Of a stretch of DNA of 64,000 nt, positions 17,140-27,080 are shown in pieces; positions within the stretch are counted from its first letter, which is position 1, and each line of letters begins with the position of its first letter. The stretch is from CAVRUD01 sp963849635 (lineage in GTDB: Bacteria > Chloroflexota > Chloroflexia > Thermomicrobiales > UBA6265): positions 124,001 through 188,000 of the forward strand of contig CAWKIA010000024.1 in the NCBI GenBank assembly GCA_963849635.1, written 5' to 3'. The notes beneath the pieces are model-generated. The model worked only from the letters and a program-made list of their open reading frames with translations. It was not told the DNA's origin and searched no databases. Both the position numbers and the translations under genes were made by a program.

Positions 17140-18512
17140 CTAGTTGGAGAGGATGTCGTTGACCTCTTCCTCGGCCTGCTGAGTGCGTCTTCGACGCTCC
17201 ATTCGCCGAGGATCGCGCCTTCGACGTTGGCGGCAATGCGCGGCATGACCTCGAGCAACTTCGGCGTCGACTTCATGTAGGCGACGTACGGAAGCTGCTC
17301 TGCCCAGACGCTGAGCTTCTGCATGTAGACGTTGTCCAACGCCAGCGCTTCCTCGCGGGCGGCGTTATTGGCGGGAATTTGGCCGGCCTGAGCCCAATCG
17401 ACCGCGTGCGCCGTCATCCAGTTGACGAATCGCAGTGATGCCGTCGCGGCGCTCCTCGTCCTCGTCACCCTGCACCGGCAGCGAGAACTGGTGGCTCTGG
17501 CCCCAGATGGCGGGGGCGGCCGGGTCGCGCTGCGGCAGGACAGCGACGCTCGTTCTCGGCCGCGTTCGGCGAGCGCTCGGGGTTGAAGAAGAGCGTGGTG
17601 ATCCAGGGGCCGTCCGGCCAGGTGGCAACCTTGCCGGTGCGGGCGAGGTCCTGCATCGGCGCGTTCTCGGGATTGCCGGCGTCCTGCATCCGCTTCATCC
17701 AATTGACGCACTCGAGCCCTTCCGGGGTATTGAAGGCGGCGGCGGAGTCGTCTTCGGTCAGCATCTGGCCGCCGAACTGGCGCTGGATGCCGTACCAGTA
17801 CCAGGTCATGAACTCCGCGGCGCCGTTGCCGAGGGCGAAGGTCTGGTAGCCGAGATTGTCGGCGTGGCCGATGGTGGTGACGACGTTCTCCCACTCGTCC
17901 AGGGTCGTCGGCACGGCCAGCCCGTCATCGGCAAGGAGGCGAGTGTTGTGAAGCATTGCATGGCAGTGAATGTCGAGTGGAACCGTGTACTGGACTCCGT
18001 CTACACTCGTGAAGCCCCAGACGGTCGGATCAAAGTCCGCGGCCAGGATTCCCGCCTGCTCCAGCTCGGCTGGATCGAGCGGCGTCAGCATCTTGCGTGC
18101 CGTAAATGGCGCCACGTACGTGTGGCGGACCAGGGAGACATCCGGGGCGGTGCCGCTGATGCTGGCGGCCTGCATCTTCTGGATGAAGTCGGTCAGGCCC
18201 TGGAGGGATTCGACGGCGATGTCCGTGATTCTCCTCCGAGAATTTACGGACGAGGTCGTTCATGATGATGCCGTCGACGCTGCCGAGGATGGTCCAGTAG
18301 CGGATCTTGACGGACGCGTCCTCGTTGAAGGTTTCGAGGGGGAATGGGGTCGGGGTGGGGTCCTGGGCGAGGGCGATCTCGCGGCCGGCTAGCGCGGCGG
18401 AGATGGCGCCGACGGAGATGCCAAGGGCGAGGGCGCGACGGACGAACTCGCGCCGCGGCAGGCGGCGGGCGGCCATATCGTTGACGAGATCTTCCCAGTG
18501 CTTGACCAACAT
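17140..18512 (-). pseudogene. Extracellular sugar-binding protein of the ABC importer (four apparent frameshifts)
   Basis: Pieces in all three minus frames assemble into one ~455-residue family-1 solute-binding protein. The start at ATG 18512 (MLVKHWEDLVNDM) is followed by a Tat-type signal, RREFVRR then a hydrophobic stretch ending ALAQ. Segments join near 18236 (FSEEN to ITDIAVESLQGLTDF), 17550 (NAAENE to VAVLPQRDP), 17438 (DGIT to ASLRFVNWM) and 17183 (VEDAL to TQQAEEEVNDIL), with the stop at 17140. Similarity is continuous and every join needs only one small indel, so this may be an intact gene with sequence errors; a decaying gene cannot be excluded. It is first in the operon, immediately before the permeases. 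Confidence 0.8.
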
Positions 18513-18772
18513 CGGCGGACTCCCTTCGGGACGACACCGTCCCGTGCGTCTGCATTGAGCGGAGGTTCGCGTAAGCACGCGAGCCATGGATCGCCTGGTC
18601 CTCTGGATCGCCTGGGTCTCTGGGTGTCCACTTCCCCTTTCCGCCGATCGCATGAGATCCCGCTGGAGCGTCAACACGCCACCAGACGGTCTGACATCCG
18701 AGGCGGTGGCCCCGCCGCGTTCGGCGAGACGCCTTCTGCCTGGTAGTGCACAAGATACTGCTGATGACTAAA

Positions 18773-18813
18773 CGAACAGTTCGGACTTTATAGACGGTGG
18801 ATTTCCTTGTCAA
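18773..18813 (-). promoter_or_regulatory. Promoter and operator-like repeat of the arabinoside operon
   Basis: On the minus strand TTGACA (18808-18813) is followed after 17 bases by TAAAGT (18785-18790), or after 15 by TATAAA (18787-18792). The perfect inverted repeat CGAAC-T-GTTCG covers 18773-18783, at the expected start of transcription, where a repressor of LacI type would act. The start codon of the first gene is ~260 bases downstream, so a long leader is implied. The region 18513-19109 holds no other gene. Confidence 0.55.
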
Positions 18814-18983
18814 GTTTGCCAGTGCTATAGCCGCGTGTTGAAGGGGTGCGGTCGGAGCAGACGCTTGCCGGGCAGGGCGCTGCTGCCGTAGGCTGACGGC
18901 ATCCCCGCAAGTGCCGGATTGGGCTCGATCGCTCCGTGTGCCCCGGCAGAGGATTCCCGCCGTCAGTGGACTTGATATCCGGG

Positions 18984-19013
18984 CGACAAACCCGGGGTTG
19001 AAACCCCAGGCTA
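18984..19013. repeat. Short palindromic repeat CCCGGGGTTGAAACCCC
   Basis: GGGGTTGAAACCCC forms a hairpin around TTGAAA and lies between the sugar operon promoter and mutS. A related copy (GTTGAAACCCGGGG) sits at 7415-7431 in the leader of the serine hydrolase gene. No coding role is apparent. Confidence 0.5.
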
Positions 19014-19109
19014 AGCACGACGAAGCCCTTCCACGGCTGAGAACGCGTCGCACCCACCGGCAATTCGGTCAGTACAGACACGATCTGGCCCGGCTGGCCT
19101 GCAATCGCA

Positions 19110-21903
19110 ATGGAAATGGTGACGATGAGTAGGACGATGCTCCGTGAGGCCGGTGGTGAAGTTGACGGCAAGGCGGAGGGGTTGACCGGGATCGCCGGGC
19201 CAATCGCGCCCCTGCGGCGGCAGTACTTGCAGGTCAAGCAGCGCTTTCCCGATGCGATCCTGCTCTTTCGTCTGGGCGACTTCTATGAGACCTTCGAGCG
19301 GGACGCCGAGATCGCGGCGGAGGTGCTCGATATCGTTCTGACGTCGCGGGAGATGGGGAGAGGTGTCCGGGTCGCTCTGGCGGGTATTCCCCATCACTCC
19401 GCGGAGGGGCACATCGCCCGGTTGATCGCGGCGGGGCACAAGGTCGCGGTCTGCGAGCAAGTTGGTGAGGTTACTAAAGGCAAGGGGCTGGTCGACCGGG
19501 ATGTGACCAGGGTGGTGACGCCGGGGACCGTCGTCGACCCAACCATGCTCGATGCCCGGACCAACAACTATCTGGTCGCGGCGGTTGTCGATGGCAAGCG
19601 GGCCGGAGTCGCCTACGCCGACATCACCACCGGCGAGTTCGCGACCACCGAGATCACCGCCGGATCGGCGGAGGAGGCCCTGCTGGCGGCCGGGCGGGAA
19701 CTGCTGCGGTTGGGGCCGGCGGAGATCGTTCTACCAGCCGGGATGAGCGACGCAGCGGCACTGGCGGAGAGCGCCTGGCTGCCGGAGGGGGTAGGACGCT
19801 CGAAGTCGGATGCCTGGCGGTGGCGGCCGGATCGGGCGGCCGATGCCCTGGCCCGCCACTTCCAAACGGAGTCGCTGGATGGCTTCGGCTGTGCCGGTAA
19901 GCCGCTGGCGATCTCGGCGGCGGGTGGCCTTCTCCAATACCTGGCGGAGACGCAGCTCTCAGGGCTCGATCAGATCGCCGGGCTGACGACCTACTCCATC
20001 GATGGGTTCATGACCCTCGATGCGGCGACCCGGCGCAATCTGGAGCTGACCGAAAGCTCGCGGGGCGAGAAGAAGCATAGCCTCATCGCGGTGCTGGACC
20101 AGACGCGGACCCCGATGGGCGCGCGGATGCTCCGGCGCTGGATTGGGCAGCCGCTCCTGGATCTGGACGAGCTGGCGGTCCGGCAGGACGGCGTGGCCCG
20201 GTTCTACGAGGATGCCCTGGCTCGAGCGTCGCTGCGCAAAGCGTTGGGGGCGGTCGGCGACATCGAGCGGCTGGTCAATCGGGCGGTGACCGGCATCGCC
20301 GGACCGAAGGATCTGGCGACGCTGCGCGATGCCTTGACCGCGTTGCCCACGGTGGCCGAGGCGGCCGGGGCACCAGTCGACACGCTGGAACTCCCCACTG
20401 TGCACGGAGGCCCTGACGCTGCTGACCGAGGCGATCGCGGACGATCCGCCGGCCCAGGTCGGCAAGGGTGGCGCGCTGCGGCCCGGGTACGCCAGCGAGC
20501 TGGATGGGCACCGGGCACGGGCGCGGGAAGCGCAGGAATGGATCGCTAACCTGGAGCGCACGGAGCGGGAGCGTTCGGGGATCAAGAGCCTCAGGGTCAG
20601 CTACAACAGGGTCTTCGGGTACTACATCGAGATCACGACCGCGGCGCTGGCGACGGCGGAGCGGGAGAACCGGAACGGTCAGGCGCAACTCAGCGGCCAG
20701 AATGGACACTCGTCGATCCTGCCCGCCGATTACATCCCGAAGCAGACCCTGGCGAACGCGACCCGCTACTTCACCCCGCAGTTGAAGGAGTTCGAGACGA
20801 TCGTCCTGACCGCGCAGGACACGCTGACCGAGATCGAGACCGATATCTTCCGGCGGGTGATGGGGCAGGTCGCGGCGCAGGCGGAAAGGCTGCTGGCGGC
20901 GGCCCGGTGCGTGGCGACGCTCGATGTCCTTTCCACCTTGGCCGAGGTGGCGGTGACGCGTAACTACGTCCGGCCGGAACTGGACGACAGCGGCGCGATC
21001 GAGATCAGCGCTGGCCGTCATCCGGTCCTGGAGGCGATGCTGGGGCATGGCGAGTATGTCCCGAACGACGCTCATCTGGATACGGACGAGGCCCAGATCA
21101 TCATCCTGACCGGGCCGAACATGGCCGGTAAGAGTTCCTGGTTGCGCCAGGTCGCCCTGATCAGCTTGATGGCCCAGATCGGGTCGTTCGTGCCGGCGGC
21201 GCGGGCGCGGCTGGGGATCGTCGACCGGATTTTTACCCGGATCGGCGCCCAGGACGACATCGCCACCGGGCAGAGCACCTTTATGGTCGAGATGCTGGAG
21301 ACGGCCAACATCCTCCACCATGCCACGCGTCGCAGCCTGGTGGTGCTGGATGAGATCGGGCGCGGGACCAGCACCTACGACGGCCTCGCCATCGCCCGGG
21401 CGATCGTCGAATACCTGCACAACACGCCCAGGCTCGGGTGCAAGACACTCTTCGCCACCCACTACCACGAGCTGACCGAGCTGGAGGGGCTGCTGCCCCG
21501 GGTGCACTGCGCCAAGATGGATGTGCTGGAGGACGGCGACCAGGTGGTATTTCTGCGCCAGGTCGTGCCGGGCGGAGCGGACCGCTCCTACGGCGTCCAC
21601 GTCGCCCAACTGGCCGGCATTCCCAAGGCGGTCGTCAGGAGGGCACAGGAGATCCTGCACGATCTCGAGTCCGGCACCGGACACGGGGCAGGAGGACCAA
21701 GCGCCGATCGGGCCGGCCGGCGAGCGGCGATGCGGACTCCGGCTCCGGCGGCGGTGGGCGACCCGGTGTTTCAGTTGACGTTCTTCGGCCAGCCGGACGC
21801 GGTTATCGAGCGGCTGAAGGCGTTGGATGTCGAGGCGCTCTCGCCGCTGGAGGCGATTACGACGTTGTTTGAGTTGCAGCGGGCAGCGAAGAAGGGCCTC
21901 TAG
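19110..21903 (+). CDS. mutS: DNA mismatch repair protein MutS (one apparent frameshift)
   Basis: Reconstructed as ~930 residues, the usual size for MutS, which recognises mismatches and loops and recruits MutL. The mismatch-reading motif is intact (LLFRLGDFYETF, with the Phe-Tyr-Glu wedge). The ATPase has GPNMAGKSSWLRQV, the Walker B/signature segment VVLDEIGRGTSTYDG and FATHYHELTELEG. The reading frame breaks near 20397 within CTCCCCACTG: removing one C from the run of four restores VDTLELPLCTEALTLL and joins the lever/clamp region (SYNRVFGYYIEI). Possible starts are ATG at 19110, 19116 or 19125. It is monocistronic with no mutL nearby. An indel in the assembly is the simpler explanation; a real null allele would give a mutator. 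Confidence 0.93.
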
Positions 21904-21953
21904 TCCCCGTTGCGACAGGGAAGGGGGAGCGTTTCGAGGGGCAACGGTGTTGA

Positions 21954-22087
21954 GGGGCGCATGGCATGCGCCCTGCCACCGACCGTGTCGCCTCGGCGGA
22001 TTGACGGCGTAACGCGGACGCGATTCCGGGCCAGGTTGACCATCGCGCAACGCCACGTTCTTGAGAAGGGCGCATGCCATGCGCCCC
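21954..22087. repeat. Inverted repeat of the GGGGCG family downstream of mutS
   Basis: The 20-base arm 21954-21973 (GGGGCGCATGGCATGCGCCC) is the exact reverse complement of 22068-22087. Each arm is itself nearly palindromic around GGCATGCG/CGCATGCC. The right arm runs into the CTAC that supplies the TAG stop codon of the minus-strand gene beginning at 22776. Confidence 0.8.
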
Positions 22088-22776
22088 TACAGATGCCTTG
22101 CCCGTGGGGGGCCCGGCGCTGTGCCGGCGGCAACGTTCGGTGCGGTCCGGGAGCGGGCATAAAGGCGGCGCATTTTGACGCGGCTGCCGCAGCCTTCCAT
22201 GCTGCACCAGCGGCGGCTGCCGTTCTTGCTGGTGTCGTAGAAGAGCCAGCCGCAGTCGTTGGCGCCGGGGCACTCTTTGACCCGGGTCAGGTCGCCGCTC
22301 GTTAAGAGCGCAATTGCCGAGTGGGCGATCGGCCAGAGCGGGCCGTCGAGGGCTGCATCTTCATCCCAGGACCAAGAAAATGATGTCTCCGCCGGTGCAA
22401 ATCGGGCGTGCGTGATCGCGCCGGCATAGGTAAGCCGAAGGTGGTCGAGGTCGCTGGCGGCGGGCGATTCGCCGCGCGCGATGGCCCGGAATGTTTGCGT
22501 GATGGCGGACCGGAGCGTGAGTGCCCGGGCAAACACTGCCGCGGCATCGGTGGGGCGTCTGGCTGCGTCAGTGAGCAGGTGTGTGACGCCAGGTTCGGTC
22601 AGGATGCCGGCGTGATGTCCCCACCGGGCCAGATCGGCGTAGGCGTGGAGGAATTCCTCGGGGTTGTGGCGGGGGCTTTCGATGGTGTTGGCGAAGTCCA
22701 GGCAGAGCCGCTCGCCGAGGAGGCGGGGGAAGGCAGGGTCTTGGCCACGTTTGCGGTTCTGGTTGGTGGCGGTCAT
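22087..22776 (-). CDS. CGNR zinc-finger / ABATE-domain regulator
   Basis: A 229-residue stress-response transcription factor-like protein. The N-terminal ABATE region starts FPRLLGERLCLDFANTIESP and contains LARWGHHAGIL. The C-terminal zinc finger reads CGWLFYDTSKNGSRRWCSMEGCGSR; the family signature CGNR is CGSR here. Its start ATG overlaps the TGA of the upstream gene (ATGA at 22773-22776), so it is co-translated with the AlkZ-like protein. The last codon and stop derive from an adjoining palindromic repeat. Function: predicted DNA-binding regulator, target unknown. Confidence 0.85.
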   Translation of the reverse strand: MTATNQNRKRGQDPAFPRLLGERLCLDFANTIESPRHNPEEFLHAYADLARWGHHAGILTEPGVTHLLTDAARRPTDAAAVFARALTLRSAITQTFRAIARGESPAASDLDHLRLTYAGAITHARFAPAETSFSWSWDEDAALDGPLWPIAHSAIALLTSGDLTRVKECPGANDCGWLFYDTSKNGSRRWCSMEGCGSRVKMRRLYARSRTAPNVAAGTAPGPPRARHL

Positions 22777-23957
22777 TGCGGGTCCAATGTCGATTGCCCA
22801 GATTGTCGTGGGTTGGTGTGCAGGTGTCCTGGCGGCCGCCAGGCAAGGTCGAGTCCGCAGTCGTAGAACATGGCCATGCGCTCCGCCTCTGTTTCGAGTT
22901 GATCCTTGGCCCATCTGGGCAGCTGGACGAACGGTTCGATCTCGATCAGGAGCCTGCGTCCCCTGCGGGTGTGCTTCCAGACGCCGTCCATGCGCCCGTT
23001 GACGAGGACAACCGGGGAGATCCACCCCTGGTTGCGGTAGATCCGGGCTTCATTGCTGGGATCGAGCAGGGCCGGTACACGGCGGGCGGCGCCGATGGTC
23101 CACGGATCGAATGCCGGCAGAAGCCGGGCGACGTTCACGGGGGTGGCGGCCGTGATCGTGTCCAGATCCCGAGCACGTATCCAGGCACGGTCACCATCGA
23201 TCTCGACTTCAACCGCCTCGGCGCCAAGGGCGGCGATCATCTTGAGGCCGCGCCGGGGTAGCGGCGGACCGGCCCACCATCGCGTCAGATCCGAAGGTGA
23301 AGCTGGAGCATAGGCGGCGAGAAACCGCCGGGTGATCGTACGCAGGGCGTCCTGAGAATCGGCCGAGGTGATCCCGCCGGGCACCCAGGTTCGCGGGGAG
23401 GTGAACCGGACCTTGTTGCCGCTGTTCGGAGCAAAGCAGATCAGGCCCCGGAACGAGGCCGCTTTGAGGTAGGAGCCCCAGGAGAAGCGGACCCACTCGC
23501 CGAACTCCGCCGATCCTGTCCCTGCCTCGACCGCTGTCGCCAGTTCCTCCCGGGTGAGTACCTGACCCACGAGCGCCTCGCCAACGGCGGTGGTGAGGGC
23601 GTCGATCTCGGGATGGCCGGTGTTGCCGAAGTTGGTGTAGGTGCCGATCGCGCCCAGCCAGACGCCGATCTCCGCTGCCGGAAGCAGATAGAGGGTGCCC
23701 CGGGTGGCCCAGAGTTTGACCAGCGACCTCTCCTTCCACAGTGCATCGTGGACGGCGGCGCGATCCAGCCCATCGATCCGGGCCCACAGGCTGAGTTCGG
23801 CCGACGATGTGACCTGGGCGTGCAGGCCGCCGATATCGGCGACGACGCGGAGGAGATCGGCCGGTGATGCCCTGTTCACCATGTGGTGCCGAGCAAGGCG
23901 CCAGGCCAGTGCCTTGGACCAGGTAAGTCGCGGTATCCGGCTTATGGCGTCCACCAT
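22773..23957 (-). CDS. Winged-helix DNA-binding protein, AlkZ/YcaQ-like (HTH_42)
   Basis: A ~394-residue member of the HTH_42 (DUF1006) family that includes the crosslink glycosylases AlkZ and YcaQ. Landmarks are GLHAQVTSSAELSLWARI near the N-terminus, KLWATRGTLYLLPAAE, then NQGWISPVVLVNGRMDGVWKHTRRG near the C-terminus, a stretch conserved through the family. Whether it excises damaged bases is unproven; the Gln pair used by AlkZ is only partly recognisable (GLHAQ). Start at ATG 23957 is chosen from family length; an ATG 12 codons upstream is also open. A 22-base perfect palindrome lies in its leader. The downstream CGNR gene overlaps it by ATGA. Confidence 0.75.
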   Translation of the reverse strand: MVDAISRIPRLTWSKALAWRLARHHMVNRASPADLLRVVADIGGLHAQVTSSAELSLWARIDGLDRAAVHDALWKERSLVKLWATRGTLYLLPAAEIGVWLGAIGTYTNFGNTGHPEIDALTTAVGEALVGQVLTREELATAVEAGTGSAEFGEWVRFSWGSYLKAASFRGLICFAPNSGNKVRFTSPRTWVPGGITSADSQDALRTITRRFLAAYAPASPSDLTRWWAGPPLPRRGLKMIAALGAEAVEVEIDGDRAWIRARDLDTITAATPVNVARLLPAFDPWTIGAARRVPALLDPSNEARIYRNQGWISPVVLVNGRMDGVWKHTRRGRRLLIEIEPFVQLPRWAKDQLETEAERMAMFYDCGLDLAWRPPGHLHTNPRQSGQSTLDPQ

Positions 23958-23981
23958 ATCTTTGCGCTCGTTTGGACGCAT

Positions 23982-24003
23982 TGGGCGATGCATGCATCGC
24001 CCA
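23982..24003. repeat. 22-base perfect palindrome in the leader of the AlkZ-like gene
   Basis: Positions 23982-24003 read TGGGCGATGCA and its exact complement, centred on GCATGC. The centre and GGGCG arms match the GGGGCG repeat family seen at 21954, 41755 and 58935. Its place 25-46 bases ahead of the start codon could also make it a translational or transcriptional control site. Confidence 0.65.
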
Positions 24004-24159
24004 GCACCATTCCTCACCCTTGTCGATTCAGCCCTGGCGCACCATCGACCTGCGTGCTCGTGTCCCGCCGGTATCTTACCATCTAATTCACTATTACAGG
24101 TAATATTCAGGTTGGCTGTGCGGATGACGGGACAGGCCGCGCTCGGGGAGACGTGGTTG

Positions 24160-25810
24160 CTACGCGGTGCGTGTCGCGGCCGGAGGGAGCGATGCGAGTG
24201 GCCTCGGTTCGGTATCCTGGCTCGACGGTGGCCAGGACGGCGCCGACTGGAGGAGCGCCACGATCTGGTCGCTGGACAGGGGTGGCGAGAAGAGGTGGCC
24301 CTGGCCGAAGGTGCAGCCGAGGCGGCGGAGTTGGGCCAGTTGCTCCGGCGTTTCGATCCCTTCGGCGACGGTCTGGAGTCCGAGGATCTGGGCAAAGGTA
24401 ACGATTGCCTGGACGATGGCCCGGTCGTCGGAGACCGAAGGCAAACCGGTCACGAGCGATCGGTCGATCTTGAGCGATTGGATCGGACGGCGACGGAGCA
24501 CATTCAGGCCGGAGTGGCCGGTGCCGAAGTCATCGATCGCCAGGCGAACGCCGAGGCCGCGCAGGGCGAGCAACGTCTCCGAGGTCGCCTGCGAGTGCTC
24601 CAGACTGACCGACTCGGTGATCTCCAGGGTCAGGCGCTCGGGTGGGAACCTGGTGCGGGTGAGCGTCGCGGCGATGTTGGAGACGATGCCCGGCTGGACG
24701 AGTTGCCGGGCGGACAGGTTGACGCTGATGGGCAGGATGGGGCCGCCCGCCTGACCGGTCGCGGTGAACTGGGGGGTGCTCGCCCGGGTGCAGGCTTCGG
24801 TCAGGACCCAGAGGCCGATCGGGACGATCTGGCCGGTCTCCTCCGCCACGGCGATGAAGGCGGATGGGTCGAGGAGGCCACGGGTGGGGTGATCCCAGCG
24901 GATAAGCGCTTCGAGGCCGGCGATCTGGCCGCTGTCTAGCTCCACGATCGGTTGGTAGAAGACGCGGAACTCCTGACGCTCGATCGCGTGGGTGAGTTGG
25001 GTCTCGAGCTGGAGCCGCTCCAGGGCATCGGTCTGGAGCGTAGGGGTCGTAGACGCGGAAGTTGCCTTTCCCCTGGCGCTTGGCGGTGTAGAGGGCGACA
25101 TCGGCCTGGCGGAGCAGGTCCTCGGGGCGCTCTGCGCCGGGGCTGGCGACGGCGACGCCGATGCTGGCCCGGACGAAGATCTCTTGACCGGCGATCGCGA
25201 ACGGGGCCCGGAGCGGCGCCAGGAAGCGTTCGGCGGCCGCGGCGGCGAGCACGGCGGCGTCGGGCGTGGGGATCGTATCGAGCAGGATGGTGAACTCGTC
25301 GCCGCCGAGGCGGGCCGCAAGCTCCCGGGAGCTGGATTGCGCGGCGATGCGTTCCGCAACTGCGACCAGAAGGCGGTCGCCTGCCGCATGGCCGAAGCTG
25401 TCGTTGATATCTTTGAAGTTGTCCAGGTCCAGGAAGAGGACCGCGATAGATTCTCCTCTGGACTCGGCCCGAAGCCTTGCCCGATTGAGGGATTCAAGAA
25501 ACCGGGATCGATTGGGCAGGCCGGTAAGGGCGTCGTGCTGGGCCTGGAAGCGAATGCGTCGTTCGGCTTCCTTGAGGTCGCTGATGTCGAAGAGCAGTCC
25601 CTGCCAGACGAGGGTCTCACCGTCGTCGTCCGGGACGAGCACGGCCTCGTCGCGGATCCAGACGTCGTGTCCATCTTTGTGGCGACGGCGATACTCGACG
25701 CGATAGGGGTCGCCGGTGGCGTCGGTGCGCAATACCTCTTCGATCACCCGCTCGCGGTCGTCGGGGTGGAGCAGTTCGCTATGTGGCCCAGGAGGGCAGA
25801 TCTTGGGCAT
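24160..25810 (-). CDS. Diguanylate cyclase/phosphodiesterase, PAS(partial)-GGDEF-EAL (one apparent frameshift)
   Basis: A c-di-GMP enzyme of ~549 residues in two frames. The first has the C-terminal half of a PAS domain (LLHPDDRERVIEEV to GLLFDISDLKEAERR), then GGDEF: DALTGLPNRSRF, DNFKDINDSFGH and RLGGDEF, all intact. The second frame carries EAL: GLEALIRWDHP, SVNLSARQL, ITESV, AIDDFGTGHSGL, with catalytic acids present. The frames join near 25044, where dropping one base of a four-C run (GACCCCTACG) restores YDPTLQTDALERL. The PAS domain lacks its first half and the start at 25810 follows the terminator of the upstream gene closely, so the 5' end looks truncated. Confidence 0.88.
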
Positions 25811-25814
25811 GAAG

Positions 25815-25842
25815 GCGGGCCGGGGAGCGATCCCCGGCCCGC
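25815..25842 (-). terminator. Hairpin with 12-base perfect stem downstream of the secreted protein gene
   Basis: GCGGGCCGGGGA (25815-25826) pairs exactly with TCCCCGGCCCGC (25831-25842) around a four-base loop. It lies 35 bases past the stop of the gene ending at 25877. There is no clear T-tract, so it may act as a terminator or as an mRNA 3'-end stabiliser. Confidence 0.55.
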
Positions 25843-25876
25843 GCATCGTGTCGTGACGAATTGTGAATCTACGGTG

Positions 25877-26896
25877 CTACGCGGCCGGGGTGGCGTCCGC
25901 GCCTGTTGGGATAACCTCGATCATCCCCTCGAAGGCGTGCGGGAGGCCGCCCTGCTGCGGGTCGCCGACGAAGCAGAGGAGGACATAGTAGCCCGGCTGC
26001 AGGTCAACCGAGACGTACTGCGTCGCCTCCGGCGATAGGGTTCCGGTGATAAAGCCGACGCTGATCTGGCTCATGTCCGGACCACCGGCGGCTGGCGTGG
26101 CGCCCTCCTCCATCGAGAGGAGCTGCATCACCTCGTCCTCGGTGATCGGATTGGGCGAGTAGATCGCCTCGACGAAATGCGGCTGGTCGCTGTCGTTGTA
26201 GATCTCAATGACACCCTGGCCCTCCGGCAGCGAGCCGGAGAAGTCGAAGGAGCCGCTGGTGCCGGTCTCGGTGATCGTCGCGTCGGCCGTGACCGGGGCA
26301 GCGGCGGCCGGGTCGGCCGTGCCTGTGACGGTCAGTTCAACCGGGGGCGAGAAGCCAAGAGCGGTCACCACGTAGGTGCCGGGCTCAAGGAAGATCGTGG
26401 CCTGAGTGGTCTCGCCGTTGAGGGCGCCGGGGCCACCGGCCAGGTACGTGTTGTACATGAAGGCGAACGGATCTTCAGGGGCTGCTCCGGCCTCCGGGCT
26501 GCCCATGTCCATGCCCTCCATCGACTCAGGAGAAGCCGTGTCCATGCCTTCCGTGGATTCGCCCTCGCCCTCACCGCCTGACATCATGGCAGCGATGGCG
26601 GCGTTGAAATCATCGATAGTCATGCCTTCGGGCAGCATGATGAAATCGATGCCCCAGGCATCCTCGAAAGGATCGCCGGAAGGGGTGGTGCTATTGGTGA
26701 ACGAGACGGAGTGCCATCCGGCAGTTGTCTCGGCCGGAAGGCCTTCGACGCCGGTATCGGTCAGGGTCAAGGTAAGGTCGGACGTGCCTGCACTGTCGGT
26801 CGAAGGTGTCGCATCCTGGGCCGCGACGGCCCCGATGCCACCCAGCGCCAGCAGCGCGACGGCTATGAGGGAAAGCGCGATCGATCGAAATCCCAT
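25877..26896 (-). CDS. Secreted plastocyanin-like (cupredoxin-type) repeat protein
   Basis: A 339-residue exported protein. An N-terminal signal peptide (FRSIALSLIAVALLALGG, cleavage after AVAA) is followed by an Asp/Thr/Ser-rich linker. Two beta-sandwich halves follow: one starting DLTLTLTDTGVEGLPAET, interrupted by a Gly/Glu/Met-rich insert, and one from GTSGSFDFSGSLPEGQGV to YVSVDLQPGYYVLLCFV and GLPHAFEGMIEVI. The Cys and His near the C-terminus could form a type-1-like copper site, but the full ligand set is not evident. GGAGG lies 7 bases before ATG 26896. A truncated relative lies at 51732-52553. Confidence 0.7.
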   Translation of the reverse strand: MGFRSIALSLIAVALLALGGIGAVAAQDATPSTDSAGTSDLTLTLTDTGVEGLPAETTAGWHSVSFTNSTTPSGDPFEDAWGIDFIMLPEGMTIDDFNAAIAAMMSGGEGEGESTEGMDTASPESMEGMDMGSPEAGAAPEDPFAFMYNTYLAGGPGALNGETTQATIFLEPGTYVVTALGFSPPVELTVTGTADPAAAAPVTADATITETGTSGSFDFSGSLPEGQGVIEIYNDSDQPHFVEAIYSPNPITEDEVMQLLSMEEGATPAAGGPDMSQISVGFITGTLSPEATQYVSVDLQPGYYVLLCFVGDPQQGGLPHAFEGMIEVIPTGADATPAA

Positions 26897-27080
26897 GAAC
26901 ATACCTCCAGGGTTACGAACGCGAAAAGTCTCGTTGCTCATGTAGCAACTGGGTACAAGGTTGCAGGTTTCGGGCCACGCGGTGAGGCGTCCCTGTACGT
27001 ATGCGAGCAAGTTGGTGGCCGATGCAACGATTTCGGGCCGCGCCGCACGAAGAAATACATAGATTCCGACGCCAACGAAG

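Noticed and set aside
21900..22100. Repeated GGGCGCATG units considered as a CRISPR-like array
   Set aside because: Only two arms in inverted orientation, no regular spacers and no cas gene.
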